Below are positions 21,543-31,405 of a stretch of 64,000 nt of DNA, one piece after another (the stretch's first letter is position 1; each line of letters opens with the position of its first letter). Position numbers and translations under genes: made by a program. The stretch comes from Gimesia sp. (lineage in GTDB: Bacteria; Planctomycetota; Planctomycetia; Planctomycetales; Planctomycetaceae). The notes below the pieces were generated by a model. That model was not told the origin of the DNA, did no database searches, and saw nothing but the letters and a program-made list of their open reading frames with translations. The stretch is taken from positions 1-64,000 of the forward strand of contig PAJV01000004.1 of NCBI GenBank assembly GCA_002706765.1, read 5' to 3'.

Positions 21543-22670
21543 ATGGCATCGAAACGCGATTATTATGAAATTCTTGGCGTATCGCGCGAAGTGACCACTG
21601 TAGAAATCAAAAAAGCGTACAAGAAACTGGCGCTGGCAAATCATCCTGACCGGAATCCAGGCGATGAAGAAGCGGTCAAGCGCTTCAAGGAAGCTGCTGA
21701 AGCTTTCGAAGTTCTGGGTGATGATCAGAAACGTGCCCACTATGATCGCTATGGACACGCCGATTTTGGCGCAGGAGCCAGCCAGTTCCATGATGTTTCT
21801 GATATCTTCAGTGCGTTTGGCGATCTGTTTGAAGGCTTCGGTTTTCGAAATTCCTCGCAGCGAGGCGGTAATCGTCCGCGGCAGGGGGAAAGCCTGAGAA
21901 CCAGCCTGCAAATCGATCTGCTGGATGCGGCAGCGGGCTGCGAACGTGAAATCCACATCAATCGCCAGGAAGTATGCGAGACCTGCCACGGATCGGGTGC
22001 CAGACCGGGAACGGAACCGGATGAGTGTGATTACTGTGGCGGTGCCGGTCAGGTTGTGCAATCCCAGGGATTCTTCCGGGTACAAACGACCTGCCCCCGT
22101 TGCCGTGGTGCGGGAAAAGTGATCGTCGATAAATGTTCGGACTGTCGTGGAGAAGGTCGCGTAGCCCGGGAAACCACACTGGAAATCAAAGTCCCTGCCG
22201 GCATCGACAACGGCATGCAGCTTTGTTTGAGAGGCGAAGGAAATCCGGGTGCCAATGGGGGACCACGGGGGGACCTGTACGTTGTCATCGGCGTGGATGA
22301 GCATCCGCTGTTCCGACGCCAGGAACAGGAACTGAGTTGCCATGTTCCGATTACCTACACACAGGCTGCCCTGGGTGCCAATATCGAAATCCCGACACTG
22401 GAAGGGCGACACGATCTGAAAATTCCTTCGGGAACGCAACCAGGTGAAGTCTTTCGATTGAAGGGGCTGGGTATGCCCAATCCGCATGGGGGCCGACGTG
22501 GTGACCTGCATGTGGTTGTCCAGATTGATGTTCCCAAGAAAATATCCGAGCGGGAAGAAGAGTTGCTGCGTGAACTGGCAGAAATTGAGCACGCGGAAGT
22601 CTCCTCCCACCGCAGTCCAAACCGTAATTCGTTTTTTGACAAATTGAAGGAATACTTCACACAGCTCTGA
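21543..22670 (+). CDS. dnaJ: Chaperone protein DnaJ
   Basis: Type I Hsp40 of 375 residues that delivers substrates to DnaK and stimulates its ATPase. The J domain (1-70) contains HPD in [10 protein letters not shown] Gly/Phe-rich linker follows, then four zinc-binding CxxCxGxG repeats: [24 protein letters not shown] and CSDCRGEG. The C-terminal substrate-binding beta domains are complete. It heads a run of same-strand genes (dnaJ, grpE, fmdB-like, yacG); dnaK is not in the window. Confidence 0.96.
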   Translation: MASKRDYYEILGVSREVTTVEIKKAYKKLALANHPDRNPGDEEAVKRFKEAAEAFEVLGDDQKRAHYDRYGHADFGAGASQFHDVSDIFSAFGDLFEGFGFRNSSQRGGNRPRQGESLRTSLQIDLLDAAAGCEREIHINRQEVCETCHGSGARPGTEPDECDYCGGAGQVVQSQGFFRVQTTCPRCRGAGKVIVDKCSDCRGEGRVARETTLEIKVPAGIDNGMQLCLRGEGNPGANGGPRGDLYVVIGVDEHPLFRRQEQELSCHVPITYTQAALGANIEIPTLEGRHDLKIPSGTQPGEVFRLKGLGMPNPHGGRRGDLHVVVQIDVPKKISEREEELLRELAEIEHAEVSSHRSPNRNSFFDKLKEYFTQL

Positions 22671-22750
22671 TGAGAGCATGCATGTGTGAGCCCGTCGATT
22701 TGTTTCGTTTTTATACAGAACAGTTTGAGAGAGCGTAGCAGGTCAGAATC

Positions 22751-23308
22751 ATGACAGACATGGAACAACCAGAAGAGATTCAAAACCAGACCGAAGAGGT
22801 TCCGGTTGAGGAGAATAAAGTGGCAGAGGAAACGCCGAGCGTCGAAGAACAGCTGCAGACCGCGATTTCTGAACGCGATGAAAATCAGGATCGCTTTCTG
22901 CGTTCCCAGGCAGAACTGGACAATGTCCGGAAACGCCATCAGAAAGAAATGGAACTGCTTCGCCAGTATGCGGCAGCTCCCTTTATCCAGGATCTGTTAC
23001 CGGCTCTGGATAACTTGAAGCGGGCCGTCGATGCCGCGGAAAACGCCGATCAGGTCGCTGACCTCAAACAGGGCGTCGAAATGGTGGCCAAACAGCTGCT
23101 CGACGTTCTCTCCAAACATAATGTGACGCCCATTGATGCCCTCGGGAAACCCTTCGATCCGAATCTGCACGAAGCACTGCAGCAAATGCCTTCCGAAGAG
23201 CATCCGCCGATGACAGTCATCCACGAACTGGAACAGGGTTTTATTCTGAATGACCGGGTTGTCCGCCCGACGAAAGTGATTGTTTCATCTGGTCCCGCAG
23301 AAAGTTAA
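22751..23308 (+). CDS. grpE: Nucleotide exchange factor GrpE
   Basis: A 185-residue GrpE that promotes ADP release from DnaK. An acidic, Glu/Gln-rich N-terminus (1-45) leads into the long dimerising coiled coil with RFLRSQAELDNVRKRHQKE. The four-helix bundle (LLPALDNLKRAVDAA) and the C-terminal beta wing with the PFDPNLHEAL motif and GFILNDRVVRPTKVIV follow. It lies 80 bp after dnaJ in the usual co-chaperone pairing. Confidence 0.95.
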   Translation: MTDMEQPEEIQNQTEEVPVEENKVAEETPSVEEQLQTAISERDENQDRFLRSQAELDNVRKRHQKEMELLRQYAAAPFIQDLLPALDNLKRAVDAAENADQVADLKQGVEMVAKQLLDVLSKHNVTPIDALGKPFDPNLHEALQQMPSEEHPPMTVIHELEQGFILNDRVVRPTKVIVSSGPAES

Positions 23309-23346
23309 TTACTTCTCATTGCCTTTTTAATTGTGAGTCTCGATCG

Positions 23347-23643
23347 ATGCCAACTTATGATTATGAATGTTCCCAGTGTGGTCATAAATGGGAAGAATTT
23401 CAGTCCATTACTGCAAAACCCCTGAGAAAATGCCCCGAGTGCGGAAGGCTGAAAGCCAAACGCGTGATTGGAGCAGGTGGCGGAATCATCTTCAAAGGTT
23501 CTGGTTTTTACCAAACTGATTACCGAAGCAGCTCTTACAAAAAAGATGCCGCCGCTGATTCCAAAGCACAGACACCCAGTTCTGATACCAAAAGCAGCGG
23601 CGATTCCAGTACTTCCAGCAAGAGTGGCGCTTCCGATTCCTGA
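23347..23643 (+). CDS. FmdB-type zinc-ribbon protein
   Basis: A 98-residue small protein. The N-terminal FmdB-family zinc ribbon spans about 1-42, with Cys pairs in YECSQCGHKW and CPECGRL. The GSGFYQTDYRS motif typical of the family follows, then a low-complexity Ser/Lys/Asp-rich tail from about 63. The family is widespread and annotated as putative regulatory, without a settled function. It is 38 bp downstream of grpE and probably cotranscribed. Confidence 0.85.
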   Translation: MPTYDYECSQCGHKWEEFQSITAKPLRKCPECGRLKAKRVIGAGGGIIFKGSGFYQTDYRSSSYKKDAAADSKAQTPSSDTKSSGDSSTSSKSGASDS

Positions 23644-23722
23644 TTACCTTTGATATTTCCACCGGAATGATCTATAAGTGAATCAGACTCCAATTTCGCC
23701 CCCCTTTTTGTCTGAGGATCCG

Positions 23723-23929
23723 ATGATCCAACCACAAACATGCCCCATATGTCGAAAGGTCGTCACCTCCCAGGCGAGTGATAGCCAGTCACCTTTTCCA
23801 TTCTGCAGCCAGAAGTGTCGCGACGTTGACTTCTTTCGCTGGTCAGAGGGCCGCTATGCGATTGTAGAAGAACTCGATCCGCGTATCATCGAGTTGCAGC
23901 AACTGGAGCAAGAAGGTGAAGAAGATTAA
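23723..23929 (+). CDS. yacG: DNA gyrase inhibitor YacG family zinc protein
   Basis: A 68-residue protein from the ATG at 23723, which has TGAGGATC upstream. An in-frame start at 23678 would add 15 residues outside the family pattern. The four zinc-ligand cysteines are in CPICRKV and FCSQKCRDVD, followed by the family motif FFRWSEGRYAIVEE. E. coli YacG inhibits DNA gyrase; the same role here is by homology only. The end overlaps the next gene by 14 bp. Confidence 0.82.
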   Translation: MIQPQTCPICRKVVTSQASDSQSPFPFCSQKCRDVDFFRWSEGRYAIVEELDPRIIELQQLEQEGEED

Positions 23930-25004
23930 AGAGACTTCACCGGATGCTCCCGCTTTGCCTGAAAACGTTGACAGCCCACACTCTGCTGGCTTATCCCCGA
24001 TCACCAAAGGCACAATATACGGCCTGATATCGGCGCTGGCGTACACCGCTGCCAATATCTCTTTGCGCGAAGCGGCTGTCGATAACAATGCAGACTGGGC
24101 CATCTGGATTTCTGCTTTAAAATCGGTGCCTGCCACCATCGTGGGCTGGGCACTGGTTGCTTACCGCGGATCCCAGGGACTACCTGCACTGCCCCCACGC
24201 CGACTGGTTCTCCCCTTGATTCTAACGGGGCTGGTAATGCAGTTTGGTGGTAACGTCATGTTTCAATGGTCGCTCAGTCTGGGAGGACTGGCTTTTACGG
24301 TGCCCCTCTGTTTTGCGACCCTGCTGACGACAGGCGCCCTGCTGGGAAGAATTTTCCTGGAAGAAGCTATTACCCCGCGCATGTTTGCTTCCATGGTTAT
24401 TCTCACAGCGGCGATTGTTCTGCTCAGCCTGGGGGCTAATCAGGCGGAGGAATCCGTTTTTGAAAGCATGGAACATCATTCCAACGCCATGGCGACCGTG
24501 GCACTGACCATTTTTGTTGCTGGATTTGCCGGTTGCTCTTATGGCGCTGGAGGTGCCGTCATCCGTGGAACGGTTCGCGGAGAAACGTCCATCTCTGCCA
24601 CCCTGGTTTTGATCAGTACCACAGGGCTGATCTGCCTGACTGGTGTCGCCGTTTATCGACTGGGAATCTCTATTTTCTGGATCACAACTCCCTGGCAATA
24701 TCTGGTCATGCTGGTAGGCGGCATTATGAATGCGATTGCGTTTTTCGCCATTGGTGCCTCCATGAAATACCTGACGGTCACCCGGGTCAACCTGCTGAAT
24801 GCATCTCAAACGGCAATGGCGGCTTTCGCGGGCGTACTCTGCTTTGGCGAAGACCTTACCGTCTGGCTGTTAAGCGGGACCGCACTGACAATCGGTGGTT
24901 TATTTCTGATGGAAAGGAAACGTCCCACCATTCCCAACAGCAGCCTGACTCAGGCAACCAGCATCCCACCCGAGCAGGAAAAAGGTCCTTCTGATGAATC
25001 ATGA
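23916..25004 (+). CDS. EamA/DMT-family membrane transporter
   Basis: A 362-residue inner-membrane protein of the drug/metabolite transporter superfamily. There are ten predicted membrane segments in two EamA halves; the second half starts near FVAGFAGCSYGAGGAVIRG and ends with the typical LLNASQTAMAAFAGVLCFGE stretch. The N-terminal 30 residues are hydrophilic. The substrate is unknown. It overlaps yacG by 14 bp and the next gene by 11 bp, so the three are probably translationally coupled. Confidence 0.82.
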   Translation: MKKIKETSPDAPALPENVDSPHSAGLSPITKGTIYGLISALAYTAANISLREAAVDNNADWAIWISALKSVPATIVGWALVAYRGSQGLPALPPRRLVLPLILTGLVMQFGGNVMFQWSLSLGGLAFTVPLCFATLLTTGALLGRIFLEEAITPRMFASMVILTAAIVLLSLGANQAEESVFESMEHHSNAMATVALTIFVAGFAGCSYGAGGAVIRGTVRGETSISATLVLISTTGLICLTGVAVYRLGISIFWITTPWQYLVMLVGGIMNAIAFFAIGASMKYLTVTRVNLLNASQTAMAAFAGVLCFGEDLTVWLLSGTALTIGGLFLMERKRPTIPNSSLTQATSIPPEQEKGPSDES

Positions 25005-25626
25005 TCCTACCTCACCCGACTGGCCACGCGTGCAAGCGGAGATACCCGCGCCTCCGGAATTACCCTATCCGGAAGTGGACTGCGACTGGCAGGCACTTCA
25101 TTCTTCACCGATCATTGATCCTACAGCCTGGATCACACCGGACGCGATTGTGACCGGACGCGTTCGCCTCAAAGCAAGAAGCACGGTCTGGCATCAGTGT
25201 GTCCTGCGCGGGGATCTGGAATATATCGAAGTGGGAGAAGAGACCAACGTGCAGGATGGATCGATCCTGCATACCGATTACCAGCATCCCTGTATTCTCG
25301 GTGATCGCGTCACACTGGGACACGCTGCCATCGTGCATGGTTCGATTGTGGAAGATGACGCCATGATCGCCATCGGTGCCACCGTACTCAGCCGATGTGT
25401 GATTGGAAAAGGAGCGTTGATCGCAGCCGGGGCTCTGGTACGGGAAGGCATCCACGTTCCCCCGGGTACGCTCTGGGCCGGCTGCCCCGCGCGGCAGATC
25501 AAAGTGCTTACCGAACAGCAGCAGGAACGACTCAAGGCCACCTGGCAACACTATGTCAATCTGGGCGCAGCCAGTCTGCAGCGATTTGGTAGAGATCACA
25601 TCGACGCGATAATTACAGGCAGATAG
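24994..25626 (+). CDS. Gamma-carbonic-anhydrase-like hexapeptide-repeat protein
   Basis: A 210-residue left-handed beta-helix protein. After a Pro-rich N-terminus, hexapeptide repeats begin near residue 38. The gamma-CA metal-site pattern is visible: a His in LHTDYQHPC and two in LGHAAIVHG, followed by MIAIGATVLSRCVIGKGALIAAGALV and the terminal WAGCPARQIK. The family includes YrdA/CaiE-like proteins without proven carbonic anhydrase activity, so the enzymatic role is inferred. The start overlaps the transporter stop (ATG within GATGAATCATGA). Confidence 0.85.
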   Translation: MNHDPTSPDWPRVQAEIPAPPELPYPEVDCDWQALHSSPIIDPTAWITPDAIVTGRVRLKARSTVWHQCVLRGDLEYIEVGEETNVQDGSILHTDYQHPCILGDRVTLGHAAIVHGSIVEDDAMIAIGATVLSRCVIGKGALIAAGALVREGIHVPPGTLWAGCPARQIKVLTEQQQERLKATWQHYVNLGAASLQRFGRDHIDAIITGR

Positions 25627-25769
25627 CAGACAAACAACCTGTTCACAGGTCCAATCACTCTTGTAAAAACCTGTTATCAGAATTGCTTTTTGCCTCGAAA
25701 ACCCTATGTGGTGTATGGTATCCTGAGATTTCAGTTTTTCAACGAAACTAATTAATTCAGGATTATCTA

Positions 25770-27101
25770 ATGAATGCCAAGCAACCTCAGACTACCCCCG
25801 CAACGACGCGGCGTGAATTTATCAAAAACGGTACAGCAGCAGTGGCAGCCGCCTCTACGTTTTCCAGTGCCGCATTCGCTGGTTCAAATCAGTTGACTGC
25901 CTTGCAAACCAGTCTGTTTGCCGGCGGCAGCGATGTGATTCGTGTGGGTCTGGTGGGATGTGGCGGACGGGGTACCGGTGCTGCAGCGCAGGCACTCGCA
26001 GCTGACCCCAATGCAAAACTGGTTGCCATGGGTGATACTTTCTACGACCATCTGGATAAGAGTTTTCAGAACCTGAAAAAAAATCCGGTAGCGGAACAGG
26101 TTCAGGTCGACGCCGATCATAAGTTTGTCGGCTTTGATTCCTATCAGAAAGTGATTGACTGTGTCGACGTCGTTCTGCTGACGACACCACCTCACTTCCG
26201 CCCCATGCAGCTGCGGGCTGCCATCGAAGCAGGCAAACATGTATTCGCAGAAAAGCCTGTTGCCGTAGATGCGCCCGGCGTACGATCCGTTCTGGAAACC
26301 TGTAAGCTGGCAAAACAAAAGAATCTCTCAATCGTCTCCGGCCTCTGCTGGCGCTATCATGAAGGCATGCGGGAAACGTTCAAGCAGATCCACGAAGGAG
26401 CGGTCGGCGATGTCATGGCCATTCAATGCAGTTACAACACTCGTGGATTATGGATGTTTGAACGGCAACCCGAATGGAGTGATATGGAATGGCAGATGCG
26501 TAACTGGCTGTATTTCACCTGGCTTTCCGGAGATTTCAATACTGAGCAACATGTCCATAGCCTTGATAAAATGGCGTGGGCCATGAAGGATCAAACTCCA
26601 CTGGAGTGCAGTGGAACCGGCGGTCGACAGACAAGAACCGGAAAAGAGTACGGTAATATCTTCGACCACTTTGCCGTCGTTTATGAATACCCGAATGGCG
26701 TCAAAGGTTTCAGCCGTTGTCGCCAGCAGGATGGATGTGCCGTCGACGTCTCGGATCATGTCTTTGGAACGAAAGGACGTGTGGATGTCTTTAAACATCG
26801 CATTTACGATCCTAAAGGCGAAAAGACCTGGCAGTTCCGAGGTAAAAGCAAAAACATGTATCAGGTCGAGCATGATGAATTCTTCGAAAGCATTCGCTCA
26901 GGCGAACCAATCAATAATGGCGATTACATGACGAAGAGCACCATGCTGGCCATTATGGGGCGGATGGCTGCTTATACGGGGAAATCAATCACCTGGGACG
27001 AAGCCATGAATTCCAAAGAAGACCTCACACCTGCCAGTTACGAGTGGGGGCCCATACCGGTTCCTCCCGTCGCGATGCCCGGCATCACTGCATTCAAATA
27101 A
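25770..27101 (+). CDS. Tat-exported Gfo/Idh/MocA-family oxidoreductase
   Basis: A 443-residue NAD(P)-dependent oxidoreductase-like protein with a twin-arginine signal (TRREFIK at 13-19, then an Ala-rich hydrophobic stretch to about 38). The Rossmann motif GLVGCGGRG starts at 60, and the sugar-oxidoreductase EKP motif is in FAEKPVAVDAPG. The C-terminal alpha/beta domain is full length. Planctomycetes carry many such exported paralogs; folding with bound cofactor before Tat export is the usual reason for the signal. The substrate is unknown. It is flanked downstream by a terminator and forms its own unit. Confidence 0.88.
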   Translation: MNAKQPQTTPATTRREFIKNGTAAVAAASTFSSAAFAGSNQLTALQTSLFAGGSDVIRVGLVGCGGRGTGAAAQALAADPNAKLVAMGDTFYDHLDKSFQNLKKNPVAEQVQVDADHKFVGFDSYQKVIDCVDVVLLTTPPHFRPMQLRAAIEAGKHVFAEKPVAVDAPGVRSVLETCKLAKQKNLSIVSGLCWRYHEGMRETFKQIHEGAVGDVMAIQCSYNTRGLWMFERQPEWSDMEWQMRNWLYFTWLSGDFNTEQHVHSLDKMAWAMKDQTPLECSGTGGRQTRTGKEYGNIFDHFAVVYEYPNGVKGFSRCRQQDGCAVDVSDHVFGTKGRVDVFKHRIYDPKGEKTWQFRGKSKNMYQVEHDEFFESIRSGEPINNGDYMTKSTMLAIMGRMAAYTGKSITWDEAMNSKEDLTPASYEWGPIPVPPVAMPGITAFK

Positions 27102-27453
27102 TAAGTATTTGATCGTAGTGATCCATCAACTAATCTCCAAACGTCTGCAGTTTACCTGCAGGCGTTTTTTTTCGGACAAACTGTCGCTACATCAATTTTT
27201 CATGTTCTTAGAAATTCTGGGAGTTTATTGAGTTTTCCGAAACATTTTCTCGTCACCCGGGTTTGATTTTTGTAGCTTAAATATGATCGAGGAACACGGC
27301 CACTTTCCGGAACACATCCATACTTCCTAAGTGATGTCGATTCCAGTGAAAACGGACTTTGAAACCTCATTTCAGTTTAACAGACAGCCAGTGCTGTAAA
27401 CCCACTGGTTTAAGACACTTAACATTTCTAAATACATTTCTGGAGATCTTCAA
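27102..27453. other. Intergenic region with terminator and EF-hand gene leader
   Basis: After the terminator at 27139-27172 there are about 280 bp before the EF-hand gene. They must hold its promoter, but I cannot single out a convincing -35/-10 pair. TGGAG lies about 10 bp before the ATG. Confidence 0.4.
27139..27172 (+). terminator. Rho-independent terminator after the Gfo/Idh/MocA gene
   Basis: AACGTCTGCAG and CTGCAGGCGTT pair with one G-T wobble around loop TTTAC and run into eight T residues, 37 bp after the stop codon. Confidence 0.88.
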
Positions 27454-28143
27454 ATGCGTATGTCACGTTTATTCTCAACTGGTGCTGCTTTGCTTGCGAT
27501 CAGCGCCACCACACTCGTATCAGCACAACCTCCGGAAGGCGGGGATCGTCCCGAAAAAGGCGATCGTCCTGAAAGACGCGAACGCGGTGAACGCGACCGT
27601 GGTCCCCGGGAGGGAGGCCCGCGTGATGGCAGAGGAGGTCCTGGTGGCCGTCCTAATTTTATGTTGATGTTACCCATCTTCATTACACTCGATGTCAACA
27701 AAGATGGCGAACTCTCCAAAGAAGAGATCGAAAACGCTACCGTAGCGCTTCAGAAACTGGACAAAGACAAAAACGGTAAACTGACCGAAGAAGAACTGCG
27801 TCCTGATTTTGGCAGCTTTGGTCGTCGTGGACCTGGAGGACCTGGTGGATTTGGTCGTGGTGATGGAGATCGTGGCGACCGAGGCGGTGACTTTGTCGAA
27901 CGCATGCTGCAAAATGATAAAAATAAAGACGGCAAACTCACCAAGGAAGAACTGCCGGAAAGAATGCAGGGACTGTTTGATCGAATCGATACCAACAAAG
28001 ACAAGGAAATCGATAAAGCCGAACTGACAAAAATGTCAGAACAGTTCAATTCACGCAACCGGTCAGGTGGCCGGGATCGTGGTGACCGCGGTGATCGTGA
28101 TTCAGACGGGGATCGCCCCAAGCGTCCAGAATCAGATAACTAA
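27454..28143 (+). CDS. Secreted EF-hand calcium-binding protein with Arg/Gly/Asp-rich linkers
   Basis: A 229-residue exported protein: signal peptide to about 24 (VSAQ), then a low-complexity Arg/Gly/Asp/Pro stretch (28-67). Four EF-hand loops follow: 80-91 ([12 protein letters not shown]), 103-114 ([12 protein letters not shown]), 155-166 ([12 protein letters not shown]) and 179-190 ([12 protein letters not shown]). The two pairs are separated by a second Gly/Arg linker (121-147), and the tail is again RGD-rich. Loop 4 has Lys where Gly is normal at position 6. Probably a periplasmic or surface Ca2+-binding protein. It sits 67 bp upstream of the PQQ-type propeller gene and may be cotranscribed with it. 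Confidence 0.88.
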   Translation: MRMSRLFSTGAALLAISATTLVSAQPPEGGDRPEKGDRPERRERGERDRGPREGGPRDGRGGPGGRPNFMLMLPIFITLDVNKDGELSKEEIENATVALQKLDKDKNGKLTEEELRPDFGSFGRRGPGGPGGFGRGDGDRGDRGGDFVERMLQNDKNKDGKLTKEELPERMQGLFDRIDTNKDKEIDKAELTKMSEQFNSRNRSGGRDRGDRGDRDSDGDRPKRPESDN

Positions 28144-28210
28144 TCGGCATCCTGAATAACCACTGTTATCCGTTTGGTTCATTAACATACCCAGCCCCAG
28201 GGAACATGCC

Positions 28211-29569
28211 ATGCAGCCCCAAATTGCTGTCTTCGCTTTGTTGATACTTTTTTCCTCGAGCGTTCAGGCAGACTGGATGCGGTTTCGGGGACCAAACGGG
28301 TCAGGGGTTTCAGATGAAAAACAGGCGACGCCTGAAAAATGGAGTCCTCAGCAGAACCTCAAGTGGAAAGTCGCTCTGCCAGGACACGGCTCATCCAGTC
28401 CGATCATTGCAGGTGATAAAGTTTTTATCACCTGCTGGTCGGGCTACGGGTTGTCCCGTAATGATCCCGGCGATCAAAAAGACCTGCGCAGGCACCTGGT
28501 CTGTCTGGATCGAAAAACGGGAAAGATCCTCTGGGACAGAACCATAGAACCGGTACTGCCGGAAGACGTGTATACCGGCATGTTCGCTGAGCACGGATAT
28601 GCATCACATACTCCCGTTTCTGATGGTAAAAATGTCTATGCTTATTTTGGTAAATCGGGAGCGGTTGCCTACGACCTGGATGGAAACAAGCTTTGGCAGA
28701 CCATCGTCGGGGATGAGTTGGATCCTCGCCGGTGGGGTTCTTCATCGAGTCCGATTCTCTATAAAGACCTGTTGATTGTCACTGCGACTGCGGAAAGCGA
28801 AGCCCTGGTCGGTCTCGATAAAAAGACCGGCAAAGAAGTCTGGCGTCAGGAATCATCAGGTTTTAACGCAACCTGGGGCACTCCCGTGCTGGTCAAGGGG
28901 AGTGAAGATGAAACCGATCTGGTTCTGGGTGTCCCGTATGAGATCTGGGGAATGAATCCAGAAAATGGGAAACTGCGCTGGTATTGCGAAGCCATGGACA
29001 CCGACACTTATTGTTCCAGCGTGATTACAGAGAACGGCGTTGTCTACGGGATCGAAGGTCGGGGCGGCGGCTCCATTGCCGTCAAAGCAGGGGGCAAAGG
29101 AGACGTTACCAAAACAAATATTCTCTGGACGGGACGTGATGCCAACCGGATTGAAACACCAGTGATGTACCAGGGACGAATTTATTTCTTCTCGCGCGGC
29201 ATCGTCAACTGTATTGACGCCAAAACCGGAGAACGGATCTTCCGTGGTCGACTGGACTCAGGAGATTCAGTCGCCACGGATGACCGGGACGAGGAAGCAG
29301 ACGGCAATCGCTCTGGTGGACGATCTGGTCGAGGCGGCGGCGGTGGCTTTCGAGGCAGCGATTATTCTTCACCGGTCATCGCAGACGGCAAAGTCTATTT
29401 CACATCCCGTTCGGGTGAAACCTATGTCATCAAGGCCAGCGATCAACTGGAACAGATCTCTGTGAATCGTCTGACGAATGACAATGAAGACTTCAGTGCT
29501 TCACCTGCGATCAGCAATGGTGATCTCTTTATCCGTTCGGACAAGCATTTATACTGCGTGGGTAAATAG
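28211..29569 (+). CDS. Secreted PQQ-like beta-propeller repeat protein
   Basis: A 452-residue exported protein with signal peptide to about 20 (SVQA). It opens with WMRFRGPNGSGVSDE, the usual start of planctomycete PQQ-propeller proteins, and then shows repeated blades (GKILWDRTI, GNKLWQTIV, GKEVWRQES, NGKLRWYCE). A Gly/Arg-rich insertion at about 355-380 interrupts one blade. BamB-like architecture, but no evidence of quinone binding or enzymatic activity. It converges with the YjbQ gene. Confidence 0.85.
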   Translation: MQPQIAVFALLILFSSSVQADWMRFRGPNGSGVSDEKQATPEKWSPQQNLKWKVALPGHGSSSPIIAGDKVFITCWSGYGLSRNDPGDQKDLRRHLVCLDRKTGKILWDRTIEPVLPEDVYTGMFAEHGYASHTPVSDGKNVYAYFGKSGAVAYDLDGNKLWQTIVGDELDPRRWGSSSSPILYKDLLIVTATAESEALVGLDKKTGKEVWRQESSGFNATWGTPVLVKGSEDETDLVLGVPYEIWGMNPENGKLRWYCEAMDTDTYCSSVITENGVVYGIEGRGGGSIAVKAGGKGDVTKTNILWTGRDANRIETPVMYQGRIYFFSRGIVNCIDAKTGERIFRGRLDSGDSVATDDRDEEADGNRSGGRSGRGGGGGFRGSDYSSPVIADGKVYFTSRSGETYVIKASDQLEQISVNRLTNDNEDFSASPAISNGDLFIRSDKHLYCVGK

Positions 29570-29595
29570 AGAACGTGCAAGCAGAAATACGCAGA

Positions 29596-30015
29596 CTATT
29601 CCCCTTGAATCGTCACGATCAATCTGCGACTGCCACCTTGGTTACGATGCTCACATAGATAAATCCCCTGCCACGTTCCCAGGCAGAGGCGTCCTTCGCT
29701 GATCGGAATCGACAGCGAATTTCCGATCAGAGACGCTTTGACGTGCGCGGGCATGTCATCAGGTCCCTCGCAGGTATGCACGTAGGGAAATGATTCCGGT
29801 GCGATCCTGTTGAACGACATTTCCAGATCGACGGGGACATCCGGATCCGCATTTTCGTTGATCGAAAGTGAAGCGGAAGTATGCATAATAAAGACATGCA
29901 TCAGCCCGACCTTGATACTCGAGAGTTCCGGGATTTCACTGAGAACTTCTTGAGTAATGATATGAAACCCACGTCGAAACGCAGGCAGACGAATCTGCTT
30001 TTGTATCCAGGCCAT
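29596..30015 (-). CDS. YjbQ/UPF0047 family protein (secondary thiamine-phosphate synthase type)
   Basis: A 139-residue small beta-sandwich protein from the ATG at 30015. Conserved family features are HVFIMHTSASLSINEN and the C-terminal GTWQGIYLCEHR with the His used in the active centre. Some members have weak thiamine-phosphate synthase activity; the true function is unsettled. An in-frame start at 30066 would overlap aroC and add an unlikely leader. It follows aroC by 14 bp on the same strand, so the two are probably cotranscribed. Confidence 0.85.
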   Translation of the reverse strand: MAWIQKQIRLPAFRRGFHIITQEVLSEIPELSSIKVGLMHVFIMHTSASLSINENADPDVPVDLEMSFNRIAPESFPYVHTCEGPDDMPAHVKASLIGNSLSIPISEGRLCLGTWQGIYLCEHRNQGGSRRLIVTIQGE

Positions 30016-30029
30016 GATGGATTTCTCTT

Positions 30030-31178
30030 TCAACCGTGATGAGTTCGATCCGGCGCCGCCGCACACTGAGCGCGCCAGCGTAGCCAGTGGTCGGCCAGCG
30101 TGATGGCAATCATTGCTTCCGCGATCGGCACGAAGCGAGGCAGCAGACAGGGATCATGCCGCCCTTTTGTGCGGATCGTTGTTGCCTCTCCCTGACTGGT
30201 GACCGTGGGTTGTTCGATCAACAGACTGCTCGTCGGTTTAACGGCTGCACGAAAAACAAGGGGTTGCCCTGTCGAGATTCCACCCAGGTTGCCTCCATGG
30301 CGATTCGTATCTGTGGAAATCACAGGCGATTCATTATCATCGCTCTCTTCAGCAACAAAGTGATCGTTATTTTCACTGCCACGCATGGTCGCACATCCGA
30401 ATCCGGAGCCATATTCCACTCCCAGGACGGCAGGAATGCTGAACAGGGCTTTGGCAATGTCTGCTTTCAGTTTGTCAAACACAGGCTCACCCAGGCCGGC
30501 AGGAACATTGATCGCGGCGATTTCGGCAACGCCTCCAATTGAATCTCCGTCTTTTCTGACTGTATCGATGAAGTCAAACATCTGCCGCGCCAGCTCATGA
30601 TCGGGACAGCGGACCGGATTCAGAGTTCCATCCGGAAACGTCTCGACCTGCTCTGCGGTGATCGATGTCGGATCGGAGATTTTCGCTTTGAGATGCCCGA
30701 CCTGTGTTACATACCCGATGATGCGTCCGCCGAAGGCAGCGTCCAGAATTTTTTTGGCAACAACACCTGCAGCGACACGGACATTCGTTTCCCGTGCACT
30801 GGAACGCCCGCCACCCCGATAATCACGGAAGCCGTATTTTGCATCGTAAGTGTAGTCGGCATGGCCGGGACGATATTTGTCCTTGATATCGCTGTAGTCT
30901 TTGCTGCGCTGGTCTTCATTGCGGATGAGAATTGCCAGGCTGGTTCCTGTCGTAATTCCCTCAAAGACACCTGAGAGTATTTCAGGATGATCGGCTTCTT
31001 TACGCTGGGTGACAATCTTGCTTTGCCCCGGCTTGCGCCGATTGAGATCAATCAGCAGATCTTCCACGCTGATCGGAATTCCCGGCGGAACGCCATCAAT
31101 AATCACTACGTTGCCCGGACCGTGGCTTTCGCCCGCTGTTGTGATCCGAAACGCTTGTCCAAAACTGTTTCCTGCCAT
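30030..31178 (-). CDS. aroC: Chorismate synthase
   Basis: Last enzyme of the shikimate pathway: anti-elimination of phosphate from EPSP using reduced FMN. The 382-residue protein carries all three family signatures: GESHGPG near the N-terminus, GGGRSSARET at the flavin site, and the C-terminal GGISTGQPLVFRAAVKPTSS and RHDPC segments. Normal length, ATG start. No other shikimate genes are nearby. Confidence 0.97.
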   Translation of the reverse strand: MAGNSFGQAFRITTAGESHGPGNVVIIDGVPPGIPISVEDLLIDLNRRKPGQSKIVTQRKEADHPEILSGVFEGITTGTSLAILIRNEDQRSKDYSDIKDKYRPGHADYTYDAKYGFRDYRGGGRSSARETNVRVAAGVVAKKILDAAFGGRIIGYVTQVGHLKAKISDPTSITAEQVETFPDGTLNPVRCPDHELARQMFDFIDTVRKDGDSIGGVAEIAAINVPAGLGEPVFDKLKADIAKALFSIPAVLGVEYGSGFGCATMRGSENNDHFVAEESDDNESPVISTDTNRHGGNLGGISTGQPLVFRAAVKPTSSLLIEQPTVTSQGEATTIRTKGRHDPCLLPRFVPIAEAMIAITLADHWLRWRAQCAAAPDRTHHG

Positions 31179-31405
31179 ACCCTGATTGTAACGGGACGTC
31201 GGGGAATTTCATCCTTCCCGGCTGTCTCCACCGTATGAATTCAATGAGAAGGTAGGAATTGTTCCGAATATTCCCGCTTCCAACCTGCAGGAATCGGGGA
31301 TGCCCGCTAAAATACCCGGGCAAAACAGGCTTCCGATAGCGGTTGCTGTTTATATGTATCAATCCAGCCGCCTCGCATTCGATCAGATTAGAAAGACGAT
31401 TTACC

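Noticed and set aside
25637..25650. Palindrome ACCTGT-TC-ACAGGT after the carbonic-anhydrase-like gene
   Set aside because: The stem is short (6 bp) and not followed by T residues, so I do not call it a terminator.
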